This document shows, piece after piece, positions 12,127 to 25,500 of a stretch of 64,000 nucleotides of DNA. The notes below the pieces were generated by a model, which made no database searches, was not told where the DNA came from, and was given only the letters and a program-made list of their open reading frames with translations. Position numbers and translations under genes: made by a program. The number at the start of each line of letters is the position of its first letter. Positions within the stretch are counted from its first letter, which is position 1. Origin of the DNA: Membranipora membranacea (lineage: Eukaryota; Bryozoa; Gymnolaemata; Cheilostomatida; Membraniporidae); contig OU612067.1 of assembly GCA_914767715.1 (NCBI GenBank), positions 26,262,162 through 26,326,161 of the forward strand. Direction: 5' to 3'.

Positions 12127-12587
12127 TGTAGTACAAATATAGAGGTGCACGGGAAGAAATCGTTTTTTCACATATAATATCAACATTTAATGCTATTTTA
12201 TTTTAGTCTGTGATAGATATTGGTTTTCCTATGCCTCTTACTTATTTCTATCTGTCAGTATAAACAACGCAGTTATCATCAATTTACTTTTTGCCATTTG
12301 CCCATCCATTTCCCTACCCTCTGTATCTTGGTATTATGTGGATATTAAAATAATGCTTGTATGATGGTATTCACTTTTATTTCGATGTTGGCATTGAAAT
12401 ATTTGTAACTTCAAAAAATTGAAATAATATCATTGGGAGATTTTATCATGAAAAAATATATTGATCATTACAGTAAAAATTTAGCCAAATAAATTGAATT
12501 ATTTAAATACTATAAATAAAGGTAATTCTGCGGTAGAAAATTATGATCTGCACAAATATTCATTCTTTTGGAATAGATTTAATTTAT

Positions 12588-14055
12588 TTAAACGAGTGGG
12601 GAAAATGGCATATGGATTTGATGCCTTACTGGTGGTAACGAATATGGTTGATATCTTAGTGAGGGCTGACAAAATGGCTTGCTAAGCAGATCCATAGTCT
12701 GTGTTCTACACATATTTGTATTACTTGGTACAGGGGAGCTCAGTAACGGAGCACTGTCTATCGTATTATTGACATGAGATCGCAGGTGAAGCATCAGATC
12801 ATCATAAGAGTAATGCTTCTTGCCACAGTAACCTTCAGCTGTCACCCAGTGACACTCATGCACCTGTGGCTTGGGGAGCTGATGTGTTACTGGCTTCATA
12901 TCGGGGCTAACTGGTGACGGAAAGGGAGATAGAAAGTTTTTTGAGTCAGCGAATATTTTTTTATAATTAAGGAGTGCCTCTGTTGTGGTGTTGATAAGAT
13001 TGCTGCCGATAGACGAAACAGTAGGAGGGGTTGGAAGGGGAGCTGAATGGTTCTGCTGCTGAAGTTTCTGATAGAAAAATGCGGCTAGTTTTGCAAAGTC
13101 AGCCGCGTTCATCGACGAATTCACAGGCGGATGCATGTTTTCAGCGTTGGCAAACATCGGGTTCATAGACGTCATAGAAGGGGCAGACAAGAATGAATTC
13201 ACGAGATTTTGTTGCGATGTGAGATTTGCCAGTTTATCTAGCTCTGCTTGATACATAAACTTCTGATACAGCAGGTGGTATTGGGATGCTGCTGCAAGCT
13301 GGCTAATGTCACTTTGATGTGCACTTGTTGGAGCACTTGCTGGCATTGTCATTGATGGTGAGATCACAGGTGTTGGCAAGCTGATGGCAGGTGGTTGAAA
13401 ACAATCTATGACAGGCGGACAACCTTTCGGCGAATGTCCTGATACTGATTTTAATTTCTCTCTGTGAGTAACTGGTGAAGAATTAGGTGATCGTTTTCTG
13501 TAAGGTGGGGAGCTATAGGGTGACCTTCTGTTGGAGTCTCGTTTCTTTGTGGGCAGGTCGCTTCCAATATTTCTGCATGTTTCTTGTAGTTTGGCCAAAG
13601 GTGACAATCCTGCCTAAAACAGAAATGAAAAAAATATAATGCAACAATATTGTTTTTAATCCACATATTTCCGTAATTTTAGTTTTTTGTGACAATGATG
13701 AATTAATCATATTGCTGCACATCTTAAAACAAGAAATATTCTGGGACACCATTTTGGCCCAAGAAATATTAGCAACTATGTCTCAGGATGTCAACAATTT
13801 TTAGAGTTCAGAACCAAGTCTGTGAAAAAATTGGGAAAATAAAATATACAACCCATCATATTTGTAAATTAAAATGTCTCATCGTTGTTTTAATTAGATA
13901 GTGAGCGCCATTATCACAAAGTCATTGAAAAAAAACCATCAAATTAAAGGAATGATATAAGGAATAAAATATTCAAAAACATTGTAAAAACTTACAGCTG
14001 GAAGTGGAGAGTCTGGAGATATATAATCCCTGTCTATATCTGCTTCTTGTGTCAT
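12588..14055 (-). CDS. NET-family C2H2 zinc-finger transcriptional regulator (Noc/Elbow/ZNF503/ZNF703/TLP-1 type), 361 aa
   Basis: Exons 14055-13996 and 13613-12588, with donor GCT|GTAAGT and acceptor TTTTAG|GCAGG, phase 0. The protein begins with a short DYISPDSPLPA segment, then LSPLAKLQETCRNIG, which matches the SPLALLAxTCSQIG block of the family. A long Ser/Pro-rich linker follows. The single atypical finger reads CHWVTAEGYCGKKHYSYDDL, then MLHLRSH, with the long Cys-Cys spacing of NET proteins. The tail ends HMPFSPLV. Family members are nuclear co-repressors that bind Groucho and act in patterning. I do not see the upstream buttonhead-like box. The ATG at 14055 is the first convincing start after the splice, but the frame stays open upstream to 14226, so an extra 5' exon is possible. 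A large gene-free flank (14-22 kb) fits a developmental regulator. Confidence 0.85.
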
Positions 14056-15434
14056 CCTGATGTGGCAGTAAGGAGTGAGCTTACAGTAAAGAGAGAGCGA
14101 GAGAGAAAGAGCACCTGCTATTACACAACCAGTATCACCAGGAGCTGACAGCTGAATGATTAGATGCTTAGTGTTGTCAGTAAAATGGCAGCCGCTCAGT
14201 ATAATATACCACCAATCATTCAACACTGATGCTTATATGCCACTCACAATAAATCTAATTCAACATCAAAGGGTGCGAAACACTGAACAGTCAATAATAG
14301 CTAGGCCAATGAATTCCGTCAATAGATTCAGCTGCAAGTCTGTGAAAACGATAATATTAATACACCTCCGACTTTAACGCTGCCTCTGTTTATTTGACTG
14401 AGTTCTATTATTTCTCGCTGGCTGCTGATTGAGTCTTGTGTATATATACTGTGTTGATTGTATTGGAGAAGACCACCTTCCCCTTTCACTCCAGTGCAGC
14501 AAGTCGCAAACATCAATCAAATTATTAACAAAGCGCCTTGTCAATCAACGGATCGGTTCTCACACATTAGCCAATAAAAGTTCAACAATCAGTCGTCAGC
14601 CTACAGCACTTCTCATATGTCTAGCCTTAGGGCCACTGAGGTATGCACTGATTAACGTCTGGGTATTAGTCTATGTCTCAAGTTATCCCAGAGGAAATTA
14701 TAGCCTGGCTCTCATGAATTTTTATTGACAATGTTGGTATTATAATCCCCACTCGGCTGTAATGAGATGAGAGTATGTTTGTGAACTAATGTAAATTAAT
14801 ATTTCACACACACAGCGTGAATAATACAATGTACACACATCAAACCTTGTCCATTGTTACCTTTAGAAGGGGAGCACATATTTCTTATATTTACATAGCC
14901 AAATGTGGCCTGCCTTTATACACAGGGGCGGTACACTTCAAAGAGCATAAATGAGTAATTGTGTTTAAGTGCAATCAATAGGCAACAATTACCCTAATAA
15001 TGTCTGACAATTGGGCCGCTGCTCTACACGCTGTCATTCTCAATCACGTCAGCGGCGTAGCATATCAAAGTCGGCAGCGCTCAGTGCCGCTCTCTCATGT
15101 TGATAGACACCACACACCGCTCTAGTCATTACCAGTCAGCCAAGCTGCAGCCAAACGACTTTTGATGTATTGAAATGTTGACAGCACAAATTGGTTAATA
15201 GATCAGCGTTTAAAGGTGTGGCTACATGTCACGATTTTTACCTCGATTTGGGGTCACGAGTGGTTAATCGGTGGATCTGCACGAGTGATTACTCGTGTTA
15301 AGTGGACATCCAACTTGTTGGTCTTTTGCCCGAGTGATCTAGACGATCCTCTATGCTGATTGGTTGTTGATTGCTTGCTTAAATAATTACGCGGTTAAAC
15401 ACGTCATCTATCAAATTGTGACAGGCTATCAAAA

Positions 15435-15596
15435 ATGGAGGAGTTGATAATATCTGTAGTTAAATCACATCCTCCTTTTTATGATAAAAAAGACCATAAC
15501 TACAAAGATAGGAGTGGTGCTGTAGTGAAAATATGGAAGGTAATAGCTGTATCACTTGGAAATGGAAGCTGTCCTGACATGACATCCATAGTATAG
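15435..15596 (+). pseudogene. MADF-domain fragment carried by the Harbinger-like element
   Basis: A 53-codon frame from ATG 15435 to TAG 15596 reads MEELIISVVKSHPPFYDKKD, then HNYKDR, then KIWKVIAVSLG. It is the first two helices of a MADF domain (Leu-Ile-x-x-Val...His-Pro...Leu/Phe-Tyr-Asp, Tyr-Lys-Asp-Arg, Trp, Ile-Ala-x-x-Leu-Gly). Harbinger elements encode such proteins as the DNA-binding partner of the transposase. The third helix is absent and the frame stops after SCPDMTSIV, so it is truncated unless spliced. Confidence 0.8.
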
Positions 15597-15832
15597 CATA
15601 GGAAAATCAATTTTACAGAAGAATGAAATTTTATTTGGTGAAGATTCTAAGTGACAAAGACCCGGATTTAATATGACATATCCGGTCATTTGTTAACACG
15701 CCCATTAAATATCATTGGTCAATCGATTGAACTGAGGGAGTTAATTGGTCAATATAGGCACCTGATTTATTACCCCACTATAACTCACTAAACCATCGAG
15801 TACTAATTCATAGGCCTGTGTAGCAGTGTGAG

Positions 15833-15866
15833 ATCGGCCTAGCATGTCTAGACATGCCATCGGCCT
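15833..15866. mobile_element. Palindromic mini-insertion H (18 bp) nested in the Harbinger element, exact 8-bp duplication
   Basis: ATCGGCCT at 15833-15840 and 15859-15866 encloses AGCATGTCTAGACATGCC, whose core GCATGTCTAGACATGC is a perfect palindrome. It lies about 30 bp inside the right inverted repeat. Confidence 0.7.
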
Positions 15867-18071
15867 GTGATTACATCGTGACATGTAGCCACACCTTAAG
15901 AGTTGAGGAATCACTCAATGTCAAAGTGAACAGCCAGCATGGCTAGACGTATAGCAGTGAGCTGAAGGATATTCGGCATGAGAAACATCAAAATTCAGCC
16001 GAGAATGTGACAAAACACTGACAACTACGAATAAAAACTTAATAAGAGCAATAAAACCACACCTCATCTGAAATTCCATAATTTTTATGATTTTACATGT
16101 GAGAAACTTCTAAATCGCTCGAAAAGATGTGACAAGAAAAAAATTGACTGTCCAATGAGAGGCAGTTCGGTCCAAGTCGCAAGGATGCAGCGCATCAACC
16201 ACCTTGCCGGCAATTAGTTCATCACTGCAGGATCAGAGATGATTAAGTAAAATGTTCTTCCAGCAGGAATGAATAAAGGTAGCTGATACGATATATATGT
16301 TAAATGGAGGAGAGGAGTGGAGGGGAGATAAAAAGGCATAGATAATTTACCAGAAGAAGTTAAGTTTTCTCGAGAATAGACAAATAATCTTTTAATCTAT
16401 CCACTCTGATGTTTTAATGTAGTAGATAATTTCAATTATTCAAAACAATTTATAATCAATCAGTAAAGGAGATAATTTTAGGGTTACTGAAAAGTTTCAA
16501 CTCCTCCCGTCCTGCAAAACTGAAAAGTACATGTAAACTCAGCTGGTATTTTTACTGACTTTTTGTAGGCCCCTGCCTTCGAAAATATTCTTCTGTCACC
16601 TTGGGTAGTATTTTTATGGCCTTGTTTTGCTTCTTTTTACTGATTTGTCACAAAAGAAGTGATAATTTTTTAAACCAGAATATAACCAATATGTCAGAAA
16701 TAATTAAAATTTTGATAATCATCCACTTTGATGTGCTATTTTCGGCAGCAAAACTCATAAAAATAGATTTCATCAGAAATGAATCAAAAATTGATTCAAC
16801 CACACTAGAAGAAAAAAACATGAAAACAAGGTGCTCCAAACTGAAGGGGAAGCCTCACCTGTCAAAATGATTTGAGTAGGCTGTCAGGGTGTACAGGGAA
16901 TAATAAAGAAAGCAGGTCATAAAGGAGATTTTGAATATTTAATTCAATCAATCCTTATAATAAATGGTCCCTCATTCTTAACTGAGTCATATTTATTCTT
17001 ATATTTGATATTTAGTAACAAAAAAATTTAGAGATATACAGATAGGAAAATTATAGCTCCACTGCGATCTGCTAGGCAACTGTTCTTTGATCATAATAAA
17101 CAGTATTCTTGATTGTCCAAAAACAGTGGAAGTCTATCTAAAATCTGCCATAGAAACAAGATAATTGCGGTGAAAATAACACTACTTCTAAGTTCTTGGT
17201 ATTAAATTTAATACATTTCAATATTTAATATTCACAGTTTAGACTTGGCATTCCATCAACAATATTTAGGTGTTTATTTTATGTGCCTGGTTGTGACAAA
17301 GGTTTGGTTTCATAAGATTGACCCTGAATTAATAGAACAACTTTAAAAGCTACATTAGTTTTTTCTGACGTAACAAAATGTTAGTGAAACATACCCAGAG
17401 CAGCGTCAATCAAAACTGCCAATATTATTTCCGACGGCTAACATGAAAGGCTTCGAAGCGTCCATCATAAGTGGTTCACCAGATTTTCATTTCACCCGAT
17501 TTCACTATATTAATTTTGAAAATTCATTTATTGAGTTTGGTTGCATTTCTGATGGTATTGCACTTGTTTCAATTTAATCCCTTCAGGCAGCTAAGCTAGA
17601 TTTTAGCCTGATTGATGTTTAAAAGACGTGTAAATAGGCAAATACCCCTTTTGGTCAGTACAAAAGCATAAGTGATTTAATCCTTAGCTAAATACCACCC
17701 CTTGTGATAGATTGTGTGAGAAGTAAAAAGTATATATATACTGAACCATGGCCATAGATCAGGTGTTTCCTTTCATTGTTTGATATTAATGCTATTTAGA
17801 AAGTAAAGGTTGTGAATAATATGCACATGCTAACGCACGCCATTCTCACTGTATTGAATTCGGCACAACTTCAAAGACATTCGCAAGTAATATGAATTAT
17901 GTGTTAAGTGTTGGTGTTATTGGTTGAGTGCTTGAACTTCTTAATTTCGATCATACCTTACAATAAGCTAAACCAATAAAATCTTCTATTATAGCAGCAC
18001 TAAAAACTAATAACCATAGCTTCTACTGTATAACCACAAATGATTAACCCGCCCACAAACAACATTAGTTC

Positions 18072-18115
18072 ATTGTAACCATAGACTTATAGAGTTATAA
18101 CTCTATGATTGTAAC
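18072..18115. mobile_element. Palindromic mini-insertion E (28 bp), exact 8-bp duplication
   Basis: ATTGTAAC at 18072-18079 and 18108-18115 flanks a 28-bp near-palindrome that begins CATAGAC and ends CTCTATG. Its inner part TAGAGTTATAACTCTA is a perfect palindrome. The end sequence matches insertion F at 61880. Confidence 0.75.
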
Positions 18116-21100
18116 AATTGAAGTCAGAAACACAGCACCAAAACAGCATTAATTTTTTTATAAAAATGAGAAGATCACTTGTGTATTTGTTGTATACTTT
18201 GTGGTGCTGCCGTAATATGTGTTTATCAAACAGTCATCGAAAGAAATTTCCACTTTAAAATGGAAATACCGAATCAGTTACATTCAAAGACCTGAGCATT
18301 TACAGCCTATAATGCCTCTGGGTTTTGTCTGAGATATACAGTAGTAGAAGATAAGAGTTCACTTTGCTCAGAGCTATCCATCTGTCACTCTGAAGAGATA
18401 TTTCTAGAATAAAATGCTGCTCTGAGCTCACACAGGGGCAGACTTGGCGTGACTTCAGATTTCCTCAACAACAGTGCTTGTCAAAATTAGAGCACCACTT
18501 CAGATAATAGAATATTATGTTCAAAGGAAAATTACTCATGCCTTGCCGCTTCTCATCTCCTACAGCAGACAAAATATCTCGCCTCGCTACAGCCACACAG
18601 GTCTGGTGGGGCAGCGCACAAAGACACAAAGAACCAGCGAAAGCGCCGCCAATTTTCTTTCCGAAATAGAATTAATCTCTAGAAAAGTGAAGAAAAATTT
18701 TAGAAAATTGGTGCTGATATGTACAATCATGATCGTAACCCAAGTACCAATTAGCAATCATAAAGCGGAAAGTTCACGATTGTTTCTTGCTGTGAAAACC
18801 CTTTGATCACACAAGATGCCAATCTGATGCCAATCTCGTCTCAGACAGCGTAATAACTTTGTACATACACAACCTTTAACTACACGCCCAGCATTCCAAC
18901 ACATCAATCAAACATCATGTTTTGATAGAATTTTGCTTCACTTCAGTAAAAAACCAGTCTTTTGATGTTATCATCAGGATTTCAATACAAAAACTGTCCG
19001 CTGCCACACTTTAGGTAGATTTTACGGGAAGGTAAATGTACAACCCATACTTTCACTGAAATGTTACGTATTTTCTCAAGCTAATGTCTGCTACCAATTT
19101 CTTTATGCAATTTGTCAATATCTTTTCATGGCATTCTGTTTTGATTACTGCTTGTCAGATCAAAAGACAAGCTAACAAATAACTGATGTCCATGCCAGAA
19201 GCCTGCCAGGTTTGAGGTAATATGAAATTCTCTCATCGAGCCACACTGACTTTAATAAGGACCCCTTTCACAAATCTAAAAAGCAAACGCACAAAAAACG
19301 CACATACTTCACCACAAAAGATTGATGATAACCATCAGGTTAATGCAGTAAACACTTTAAAAGGCCCACCTAACACCCAACACGATCAGTGAGTTAAAAG
19401 TTCAGACTTGGTAGTCGAAAGCTATCTCTAAGCCACTTTTCGTATATCAGGATTTTATCAAATTTTGTTTAAAGAGAGAGGGGAGAGAGATAATATTAGT
19501 GTATTAAATCTATGGACGGTGGCTCATTTGGAGTTATCACTTTTTCAGCATAAAAAAGGAGCAAAGATTCCCACATCCTTCTTCTTTACCCACATATTAC
19601 GAGGCGGCAAGTAGGATAGTCAACTCGTGTCAGCGGCAGAATGTCAGATGTAGGACATAAACATTTCATAACTCAAAATGACAACGACCAAACAGGTGCT
19701 TTACAAAGTCGACTCAGAGGTCACCAGCGTGTTAGAAATACCCGACGCCTCTTTCAAATGGCAAACATGGCTAAGTCTGTGCTCTGTACATGTCAATCTG
19801 TTCTCTGCTATGCTGATTACTATCTTATCACTAACTGCTAAGGCCGTGACGTTATGTCGTCTGTTTGTGATTGCTAGGTATAACTGGTAATTTATCCACA
19901 TTTTCAGTCATGTCGTCTTTATTTTTTTGCATAATTCCATCAGATTAATAATTAGAAATTCCACTCAGAGACTGCACGTCAAAGAAATGTCAATTTAGAC
20001 TCGGAATCTTACTGGACACACAAAGGAGGCAGGGTGCGGAGAACGCCCCCCAGGTGGGCGATTAAAAGGGCACTTGCTCTACTTGTCAGTCAGTTTGTGA
20101 TTAATATGGACATGTGTAATTTTATACCACACAGACACTACGATTGGGTAACATTGTGATGACAGACTGTATAATATAAGATTCGTCTCTAGACACTAAA
20201 ACTTACGAAACTCGTGGGAATATTTCCCTGACTTCGATCAAGAATTGCCTTGTCGCTGGATGAACTGATAAGTATTTCATCGTGCCGATTTCTCTATTTT
20301 TCTTGTCATTGGTCGGCGATGGTTTTTTGATGATTGTGTTATTTATGATGCAATTGAGACTAGGAACTCACATGACAAGGAAAATTGTAAATTGTAGCGT
20401 TTACACAATGCACTCTGGGTACTGTGCCTGCTTCACATCTATTGTCAGTCCATCAAAACACCTTCACACATCCTGGTTAGAAGTTTCTCTATAACATATT
20501 ATCACTCATAACATTGATGCTCCTGTTCAGTGGGTCGAAAAAAAAGGCATTAAAAAGAAAATTTTTGGTAAAATACTTTTTCAAACACAGCTTTAATCCG
20601 AGTCACCTTGAGAAAAATCCCCATAACTTGTTGGGAGAGTTATAATTTTTCCGTTTTCCCTGGTCAGTTGTACCCTAAAACCCCTGACTAGTCATTGTCA
20701 GAAGAATTCCTGTCCAGCCGAGGCAGACAAAGCATCAGATGTCATACAAAGACGAGTCACAAAGTCACTTAGTGTAAAAAAGAAGCCTTATTACGAAAGT
20801 CAGCCAGTCAAAAATGTTAGCGGTGGTCGTCTGTGTTGAGATAGATGACTTTTTGTTTCAATGAGAAAGCGTAAATTCACAATGGCCAGTGGATTGAAGT
20901 GAATATCTATCAATGTCATTGACAATGACAACTTTTGATTTCTCTATGGGATTGGACATGATGCGAATATTGCGAGGTAGGAGGGCAACTTTTATCGATT
21001 TAATCTTGTCAAAATCCTCAGCTTTTATTAGAGATGAAATCAATTTTGACTGTGAACTTGGGACACCCGCCAAACATACCTATAAGAGAGCTATCTTCGG

Positions 21101-22548
21101 ACAGAGTACAGACGCACCATAGGACGTCTTCTCACACCATTCAATTTATTTTCTCAACTGCCAAGCAATTTAAAAAATGTTGTTATAGACATACTTGGTA
21201 CCAAATAATGCGGTGTATTTCCTACTGTTCTACATTCTAGCGATTGGATGATACAAGAATAATTCCAAATTTTGTTTCACAGTTCGATGGTAGTGTTTCT
21301 TAGCGAAGCCGTATGTCTATCAAGCTGCCAGTTAATACATGAGTATGAACTTATTGACTTTCAGCGATGACTTAACAGTGGTGCCTAAACATTCGCAATA
21401 TTATCAGCCTGCATCAGACCCCCACCAACCGAACCACGAATCTGTCGATATAACATGTCTCTAGATAAGGAGAGACTGTCATAATTATGGGATTGTGAGA
21501 TAACGGAGACAAAAATACCGGGTACAGTCCATCCATGGTATCTCTGGTTCTGTTAATGATACACTTCAGAGGTGATAATTTTCACACTTCAACTCGGGGT
21601 GATTACATTTCCTGTTTATTCACAAGTTTCATCGATATAACCAAGGAGTAATAGGGAAGAATGCTGTAACACCTTTCACTTGGCAGTCAAGATGTACCAT
21701 TTTATGGGAGACTTATCCTTTACTTATTTGATAAAAGTATACTGCTGGAATTATTATTAGGGAAAAAGCAATATCACTATCACTAAAAATAGTATGATGG
21801 CTTTGTATAGAAATTCTGAGAAAAAAAAGTGACATCGATGGTTTTTCTAAAGTCTAAATAGTAATGAAGTATCAACTCACAAAAAAATACACTTACATCA
21901 ACATGATGGAACCTGAAAGCTATAATAATTATAAATTCTCAGAATTGGTTGTCAACATTCTCTTTTCATAGGGCAATCTGCTTTGGTAATCAGCTACCAA
22001 GCTGATTTTTGAAACTAACCGATTTGGACAACACAACAACAGTCAAATTTATTTCAAATGCCTTTGACATGCGAGCACCCTTGTCTAAATGCCAATGTTA
22101 TCACCAGGGTTTTGAAGTTTTGCCGACTTGGCAAACTTCAAGCTGCATTAGTGGCCATTGATAGGCACTCATAACCGCCCAAGTAGAATTGTTAGCCTAT
22201 GATGTTGATAAATATTTTGTGTCAATAAGCTACTGGCCCATAGGGTAGCAAGTTTATGCAAATGACTGGGCAGTAAAATTTTTTTAGCACCAACATGGCA
22301 TGGGCCGTCTCATTACCCAAATTATAGCAGACAACATCACCTAGAGAAAAAATTCTATCAGTTACGAGGGGGCCTGTAGCAAGTATAGTGACATACAGGT
22401 TATTTTCTGTGTTTGCTTGAGTTAAGTTTAAACACACAAGGTATACTTTTACTCTAATACCATCTCCAGAAAAAAAAAATCTACAATAGGTCGGCAGTTG
22501 GCACTTAGTTAAGATTCACACCTTTTATCTATGTTCATATTACTACAG

Positions 22549-25500
22549 TCAGTGAGAATCCGAGTTATTATCTAGTTCAGAGTTGTCCGCTCCTTGACTA
22601 CGAGGGCTATTTCTCTGTTTGTTTAATAAATTCTCGCTCTTCTCCCGGAATATCTGTTCTGAGTTCTTTTGTCGATGCAGTAAGATACCTAAAAGAAACA
22701 TCATACCTTGCATGACAGTAATATACCCAAAATATCAAGAAGCATCATTCAATAACTAAGTCCCTTACAACAACTTGTTGACCTAAACAAAAATTTCAAT
22801 TTGGCTTGAGTGGTGCAGGGCGCAATATCAGATCAGGGAACACCTGATCATATATACATTCTGTTTACTTAAACTTTGAAATCAAAGGTTGTATTGCAGA
22901 TCTTTTCTTTGTTTTGATTTCTCTCCTTTTCTAACTGTGGCTTGGTACATTATAGAAAAAGCATCACTAAATAATTGATAAATAATCCAGTAAGACTCTT
23001 TGAGAAAAGTTGAAGCCGTAATCTGGATGAAATTCTATCTAATGCAGACCATTGTGACTTGATGCATGCCATGCCTGAATGCCAACCAAGGCTTCCTTTG
23101 CATTGCGAAATAAGGTGGCTTGGAGGAGATAGAGTCCTCCAAGGTCAAACGGCAGTTTCTGAATCAAGGGAAGGCAATGCACTGCTTTGCATTGGCCGAC
23201 TTGTATCACAGGGGTAAATTTACAGCTTTTAGATCAAAGTGATATCTATTCTCTCGGGAAGTTACATAAAGATACCAATGATCCCTTACATCCCTGCCTC
23301 AGGCCCTCATCCCACCTCTTATCACATGAAAGTATTCATAACAATGGTACCTTATCAAGGGTCAACACATGACTGATCACCAAACATCTCAATTATGTTT
23401 TCTGGCTCTCTACCATTGGTTAACTGACAAGGGAGAAAACTTACTACAAATTAAGCGCTATTTCAAAAGTTTGTTAGCGCCAGAAAAAAAGCTCAAGTTT
23501 GTACAATAAATAATGCGCTTGACATCAACATGTATGTGTGGAATGGAAAAGGAGGTCCTTGCCACAAATACTTAACAGGGATGGTCCTTTTGACCCACGT
23601 GTCCCATATGGAAGCTTGCATGAACAAATGGCCGAGGGCAAGAGTCTCGGCCAGCTCCGACTACAATGAGAACTACGCTGGGGGCTCAAGGTAATATAAT
23701 TATATATCGATATTTGAATTTTATCTAGCTGTGCAATGAAATGTTGATGATTAAGTCTTCTTGACATGTGCATACCTAGAGATTGTACAGAGGCCACCCA
23801 GACAAACACAGTTGGTATCAGAACATTTAGTCTCCAGATATTCACTGTGCCGTAACACAGAGCAGCTACTCCCAGTATTACTGGTGAGAAACTGTTAGCA
23901 TAACTCAAGTACCTGTCAATCAAACATAAAAACATACATATACTAATAAACAAATGCATATGCATGTGTATACATGCAAAAAAACATTTATAAATAAGAT
24001 AGGATGCAACCTTCATAACACTCAATTTGACTCTTTTGATTACAGAGAGTTAAGATTAGAGATAAAGTTTGGTATAAGTTATATAATACAAAGTTCTGGT
24101 CAACTCAAAGTACGCATATATCACACTACTGTAGATAAAGATACCATCAACACATTTTGTACGGATAACTGCTACAGTCTGATTTCATGTACTTGTATGT
24201 TTTGAGAATTATTAACTACTCAATGTTACATGTTGTTAATATGCCAAATTATATTGGGTGCCAATAGCGATAACTTCCCTTGTCCTGAGACCCACTGATA
24301 CCAATGAGCCATGGGATAAGGTTAGACGGAAACACAGTCAAAGAAATCAAAGAGCAGACAACTTCGAATCATTGGGTACATTTATCACGACAGGATTAGG
24401 ACAAACAGTTGACTCACCAGTTTTCGTAGTCTGTATTAAATCGTACAAGCATGAGAGATGTGGCTATAACAATAGATGGATACCTAGAGGGATCCTTGTC
24501 TAATGTTTTGGTGTAGCTGAAAGATTAAAATTGAAGATCTGAAGTAATACATCAATTTTTTCTTTTTACTGCAATCAGCATGCTGATTACATGGCAGAAA
24601 ATTTCTCAAAAGCTTTTTTATAAGTGCAGACCATGATCGATTATTTCTATCTAAGGCTATTCCATTCTCATCACAGGGTGAATGAATTAAGATTTTGAGA
24701 TTTCTATGGAAAGCTGATTTCACTCCTATTCTTGGTCTGTGTCTATGATGACAGTATGAGTGTGAGAGGGCAGACAGAGAACAATATAATTTATTAAATA
24801 AACGTTGAATACTCTCTAAATCACCTAGCCTACAGTAAGACAACACAAGCAAGGAAGTCTATTCATAGGGGGATATCACGAGTTTAGAGAACTTGGGATT
24901 GGACCGTTTGAAAATGACAATTCCACATGAAGGCTATAAGTTAATAGGGAAATTTAGAAATCACAAGCTAATAGATAAACTGTATTCTATTTGGCATAGC
25001 TCCCTGACGTATTATTACTTACTTGTAATTTTTGATCCAGGTTACAAACTCCGGCAGAGCTAATACAAACATAGAGAATGTAAGTAAGAGTAGAGTATGC
25101 TGTAAGTACCACATGGTATGTCGTCTATCTCCGGATGGGAACGTCACCATACTAGATATGATCTACAAACAAAGCATAGATCATCAAACATGGGTAAATA
25201 ATGATATCCGAGACGCGAACAACAATACAGTATCTTCTATCAATGTTTTTTTTGCATTTTCAATCATTGTAGGACATTCCACATGGGGCACTGGCAATGA
25301 TGCTATATAGTGATACCTTAATTTTCAATAATAATTAGAATTATTAATCAAAGTTGTCCTCTTGCTATGTAAGGGAAGCTAAGTCTTGATCTGTCTTAGA
25401 TTAGGTGCTTACATTTTGTATGAGTCAGTGATAGTGGAACTCACATATCACAATGACGGTATACCACCATCAGATATCGAGCAAAGTTTGAGCACTGAAA

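Larger units (their letters stand above)
15211..15899. mobile_element. PIF/Harbinger-like DNA transposon derivative, 683 bp
   Basis: Terminal inverted repeats AGGTGTGGCTACATGTCACG (from 15214) and its reverse complement (ending 15896) are perfectly matched over at least 22 bp. They are flanked by TAA on both sides (15211-15213 and 15897-15899). A 3-bp TAA/TTA duplication and an encoded MADF/Myb-like protein are the marks of PIF/Harbinger. No DDE transposase remains, so this is an internally deleted copy that keeps part of the second gene. Confidence 0.8.
14056..22548. other. ~8.5-kb gene-free interval upstream of the NET gene
   Basis: No splice-supported coding exon is found on either strand. 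Frames such as 18474-18806 and 20913-21122 lack motifs. It contains the Harbinger-like element at 15211-15899 and palindromic insertion E at 18072-18115. It may hold promoter and enhancers of the zinc-finger gene, but I can name no specific site. Confidence 0.5.

Noticed and set aside
18474-18806. 110-codon frame upstream of the NET gene
   Set aside because: No recognisable motif, and low-complexity AT-driven composition.
20858-21240. Overlapping frames on both strands
   Set aside because: Mutually antisense, and none has splice sites or motifs.
23525-24025. 166-codon minus-strand frame
   Set aside because: Only its middle (23912-23776) is real, as PGAP1 exon 21. The rest reads into introns.
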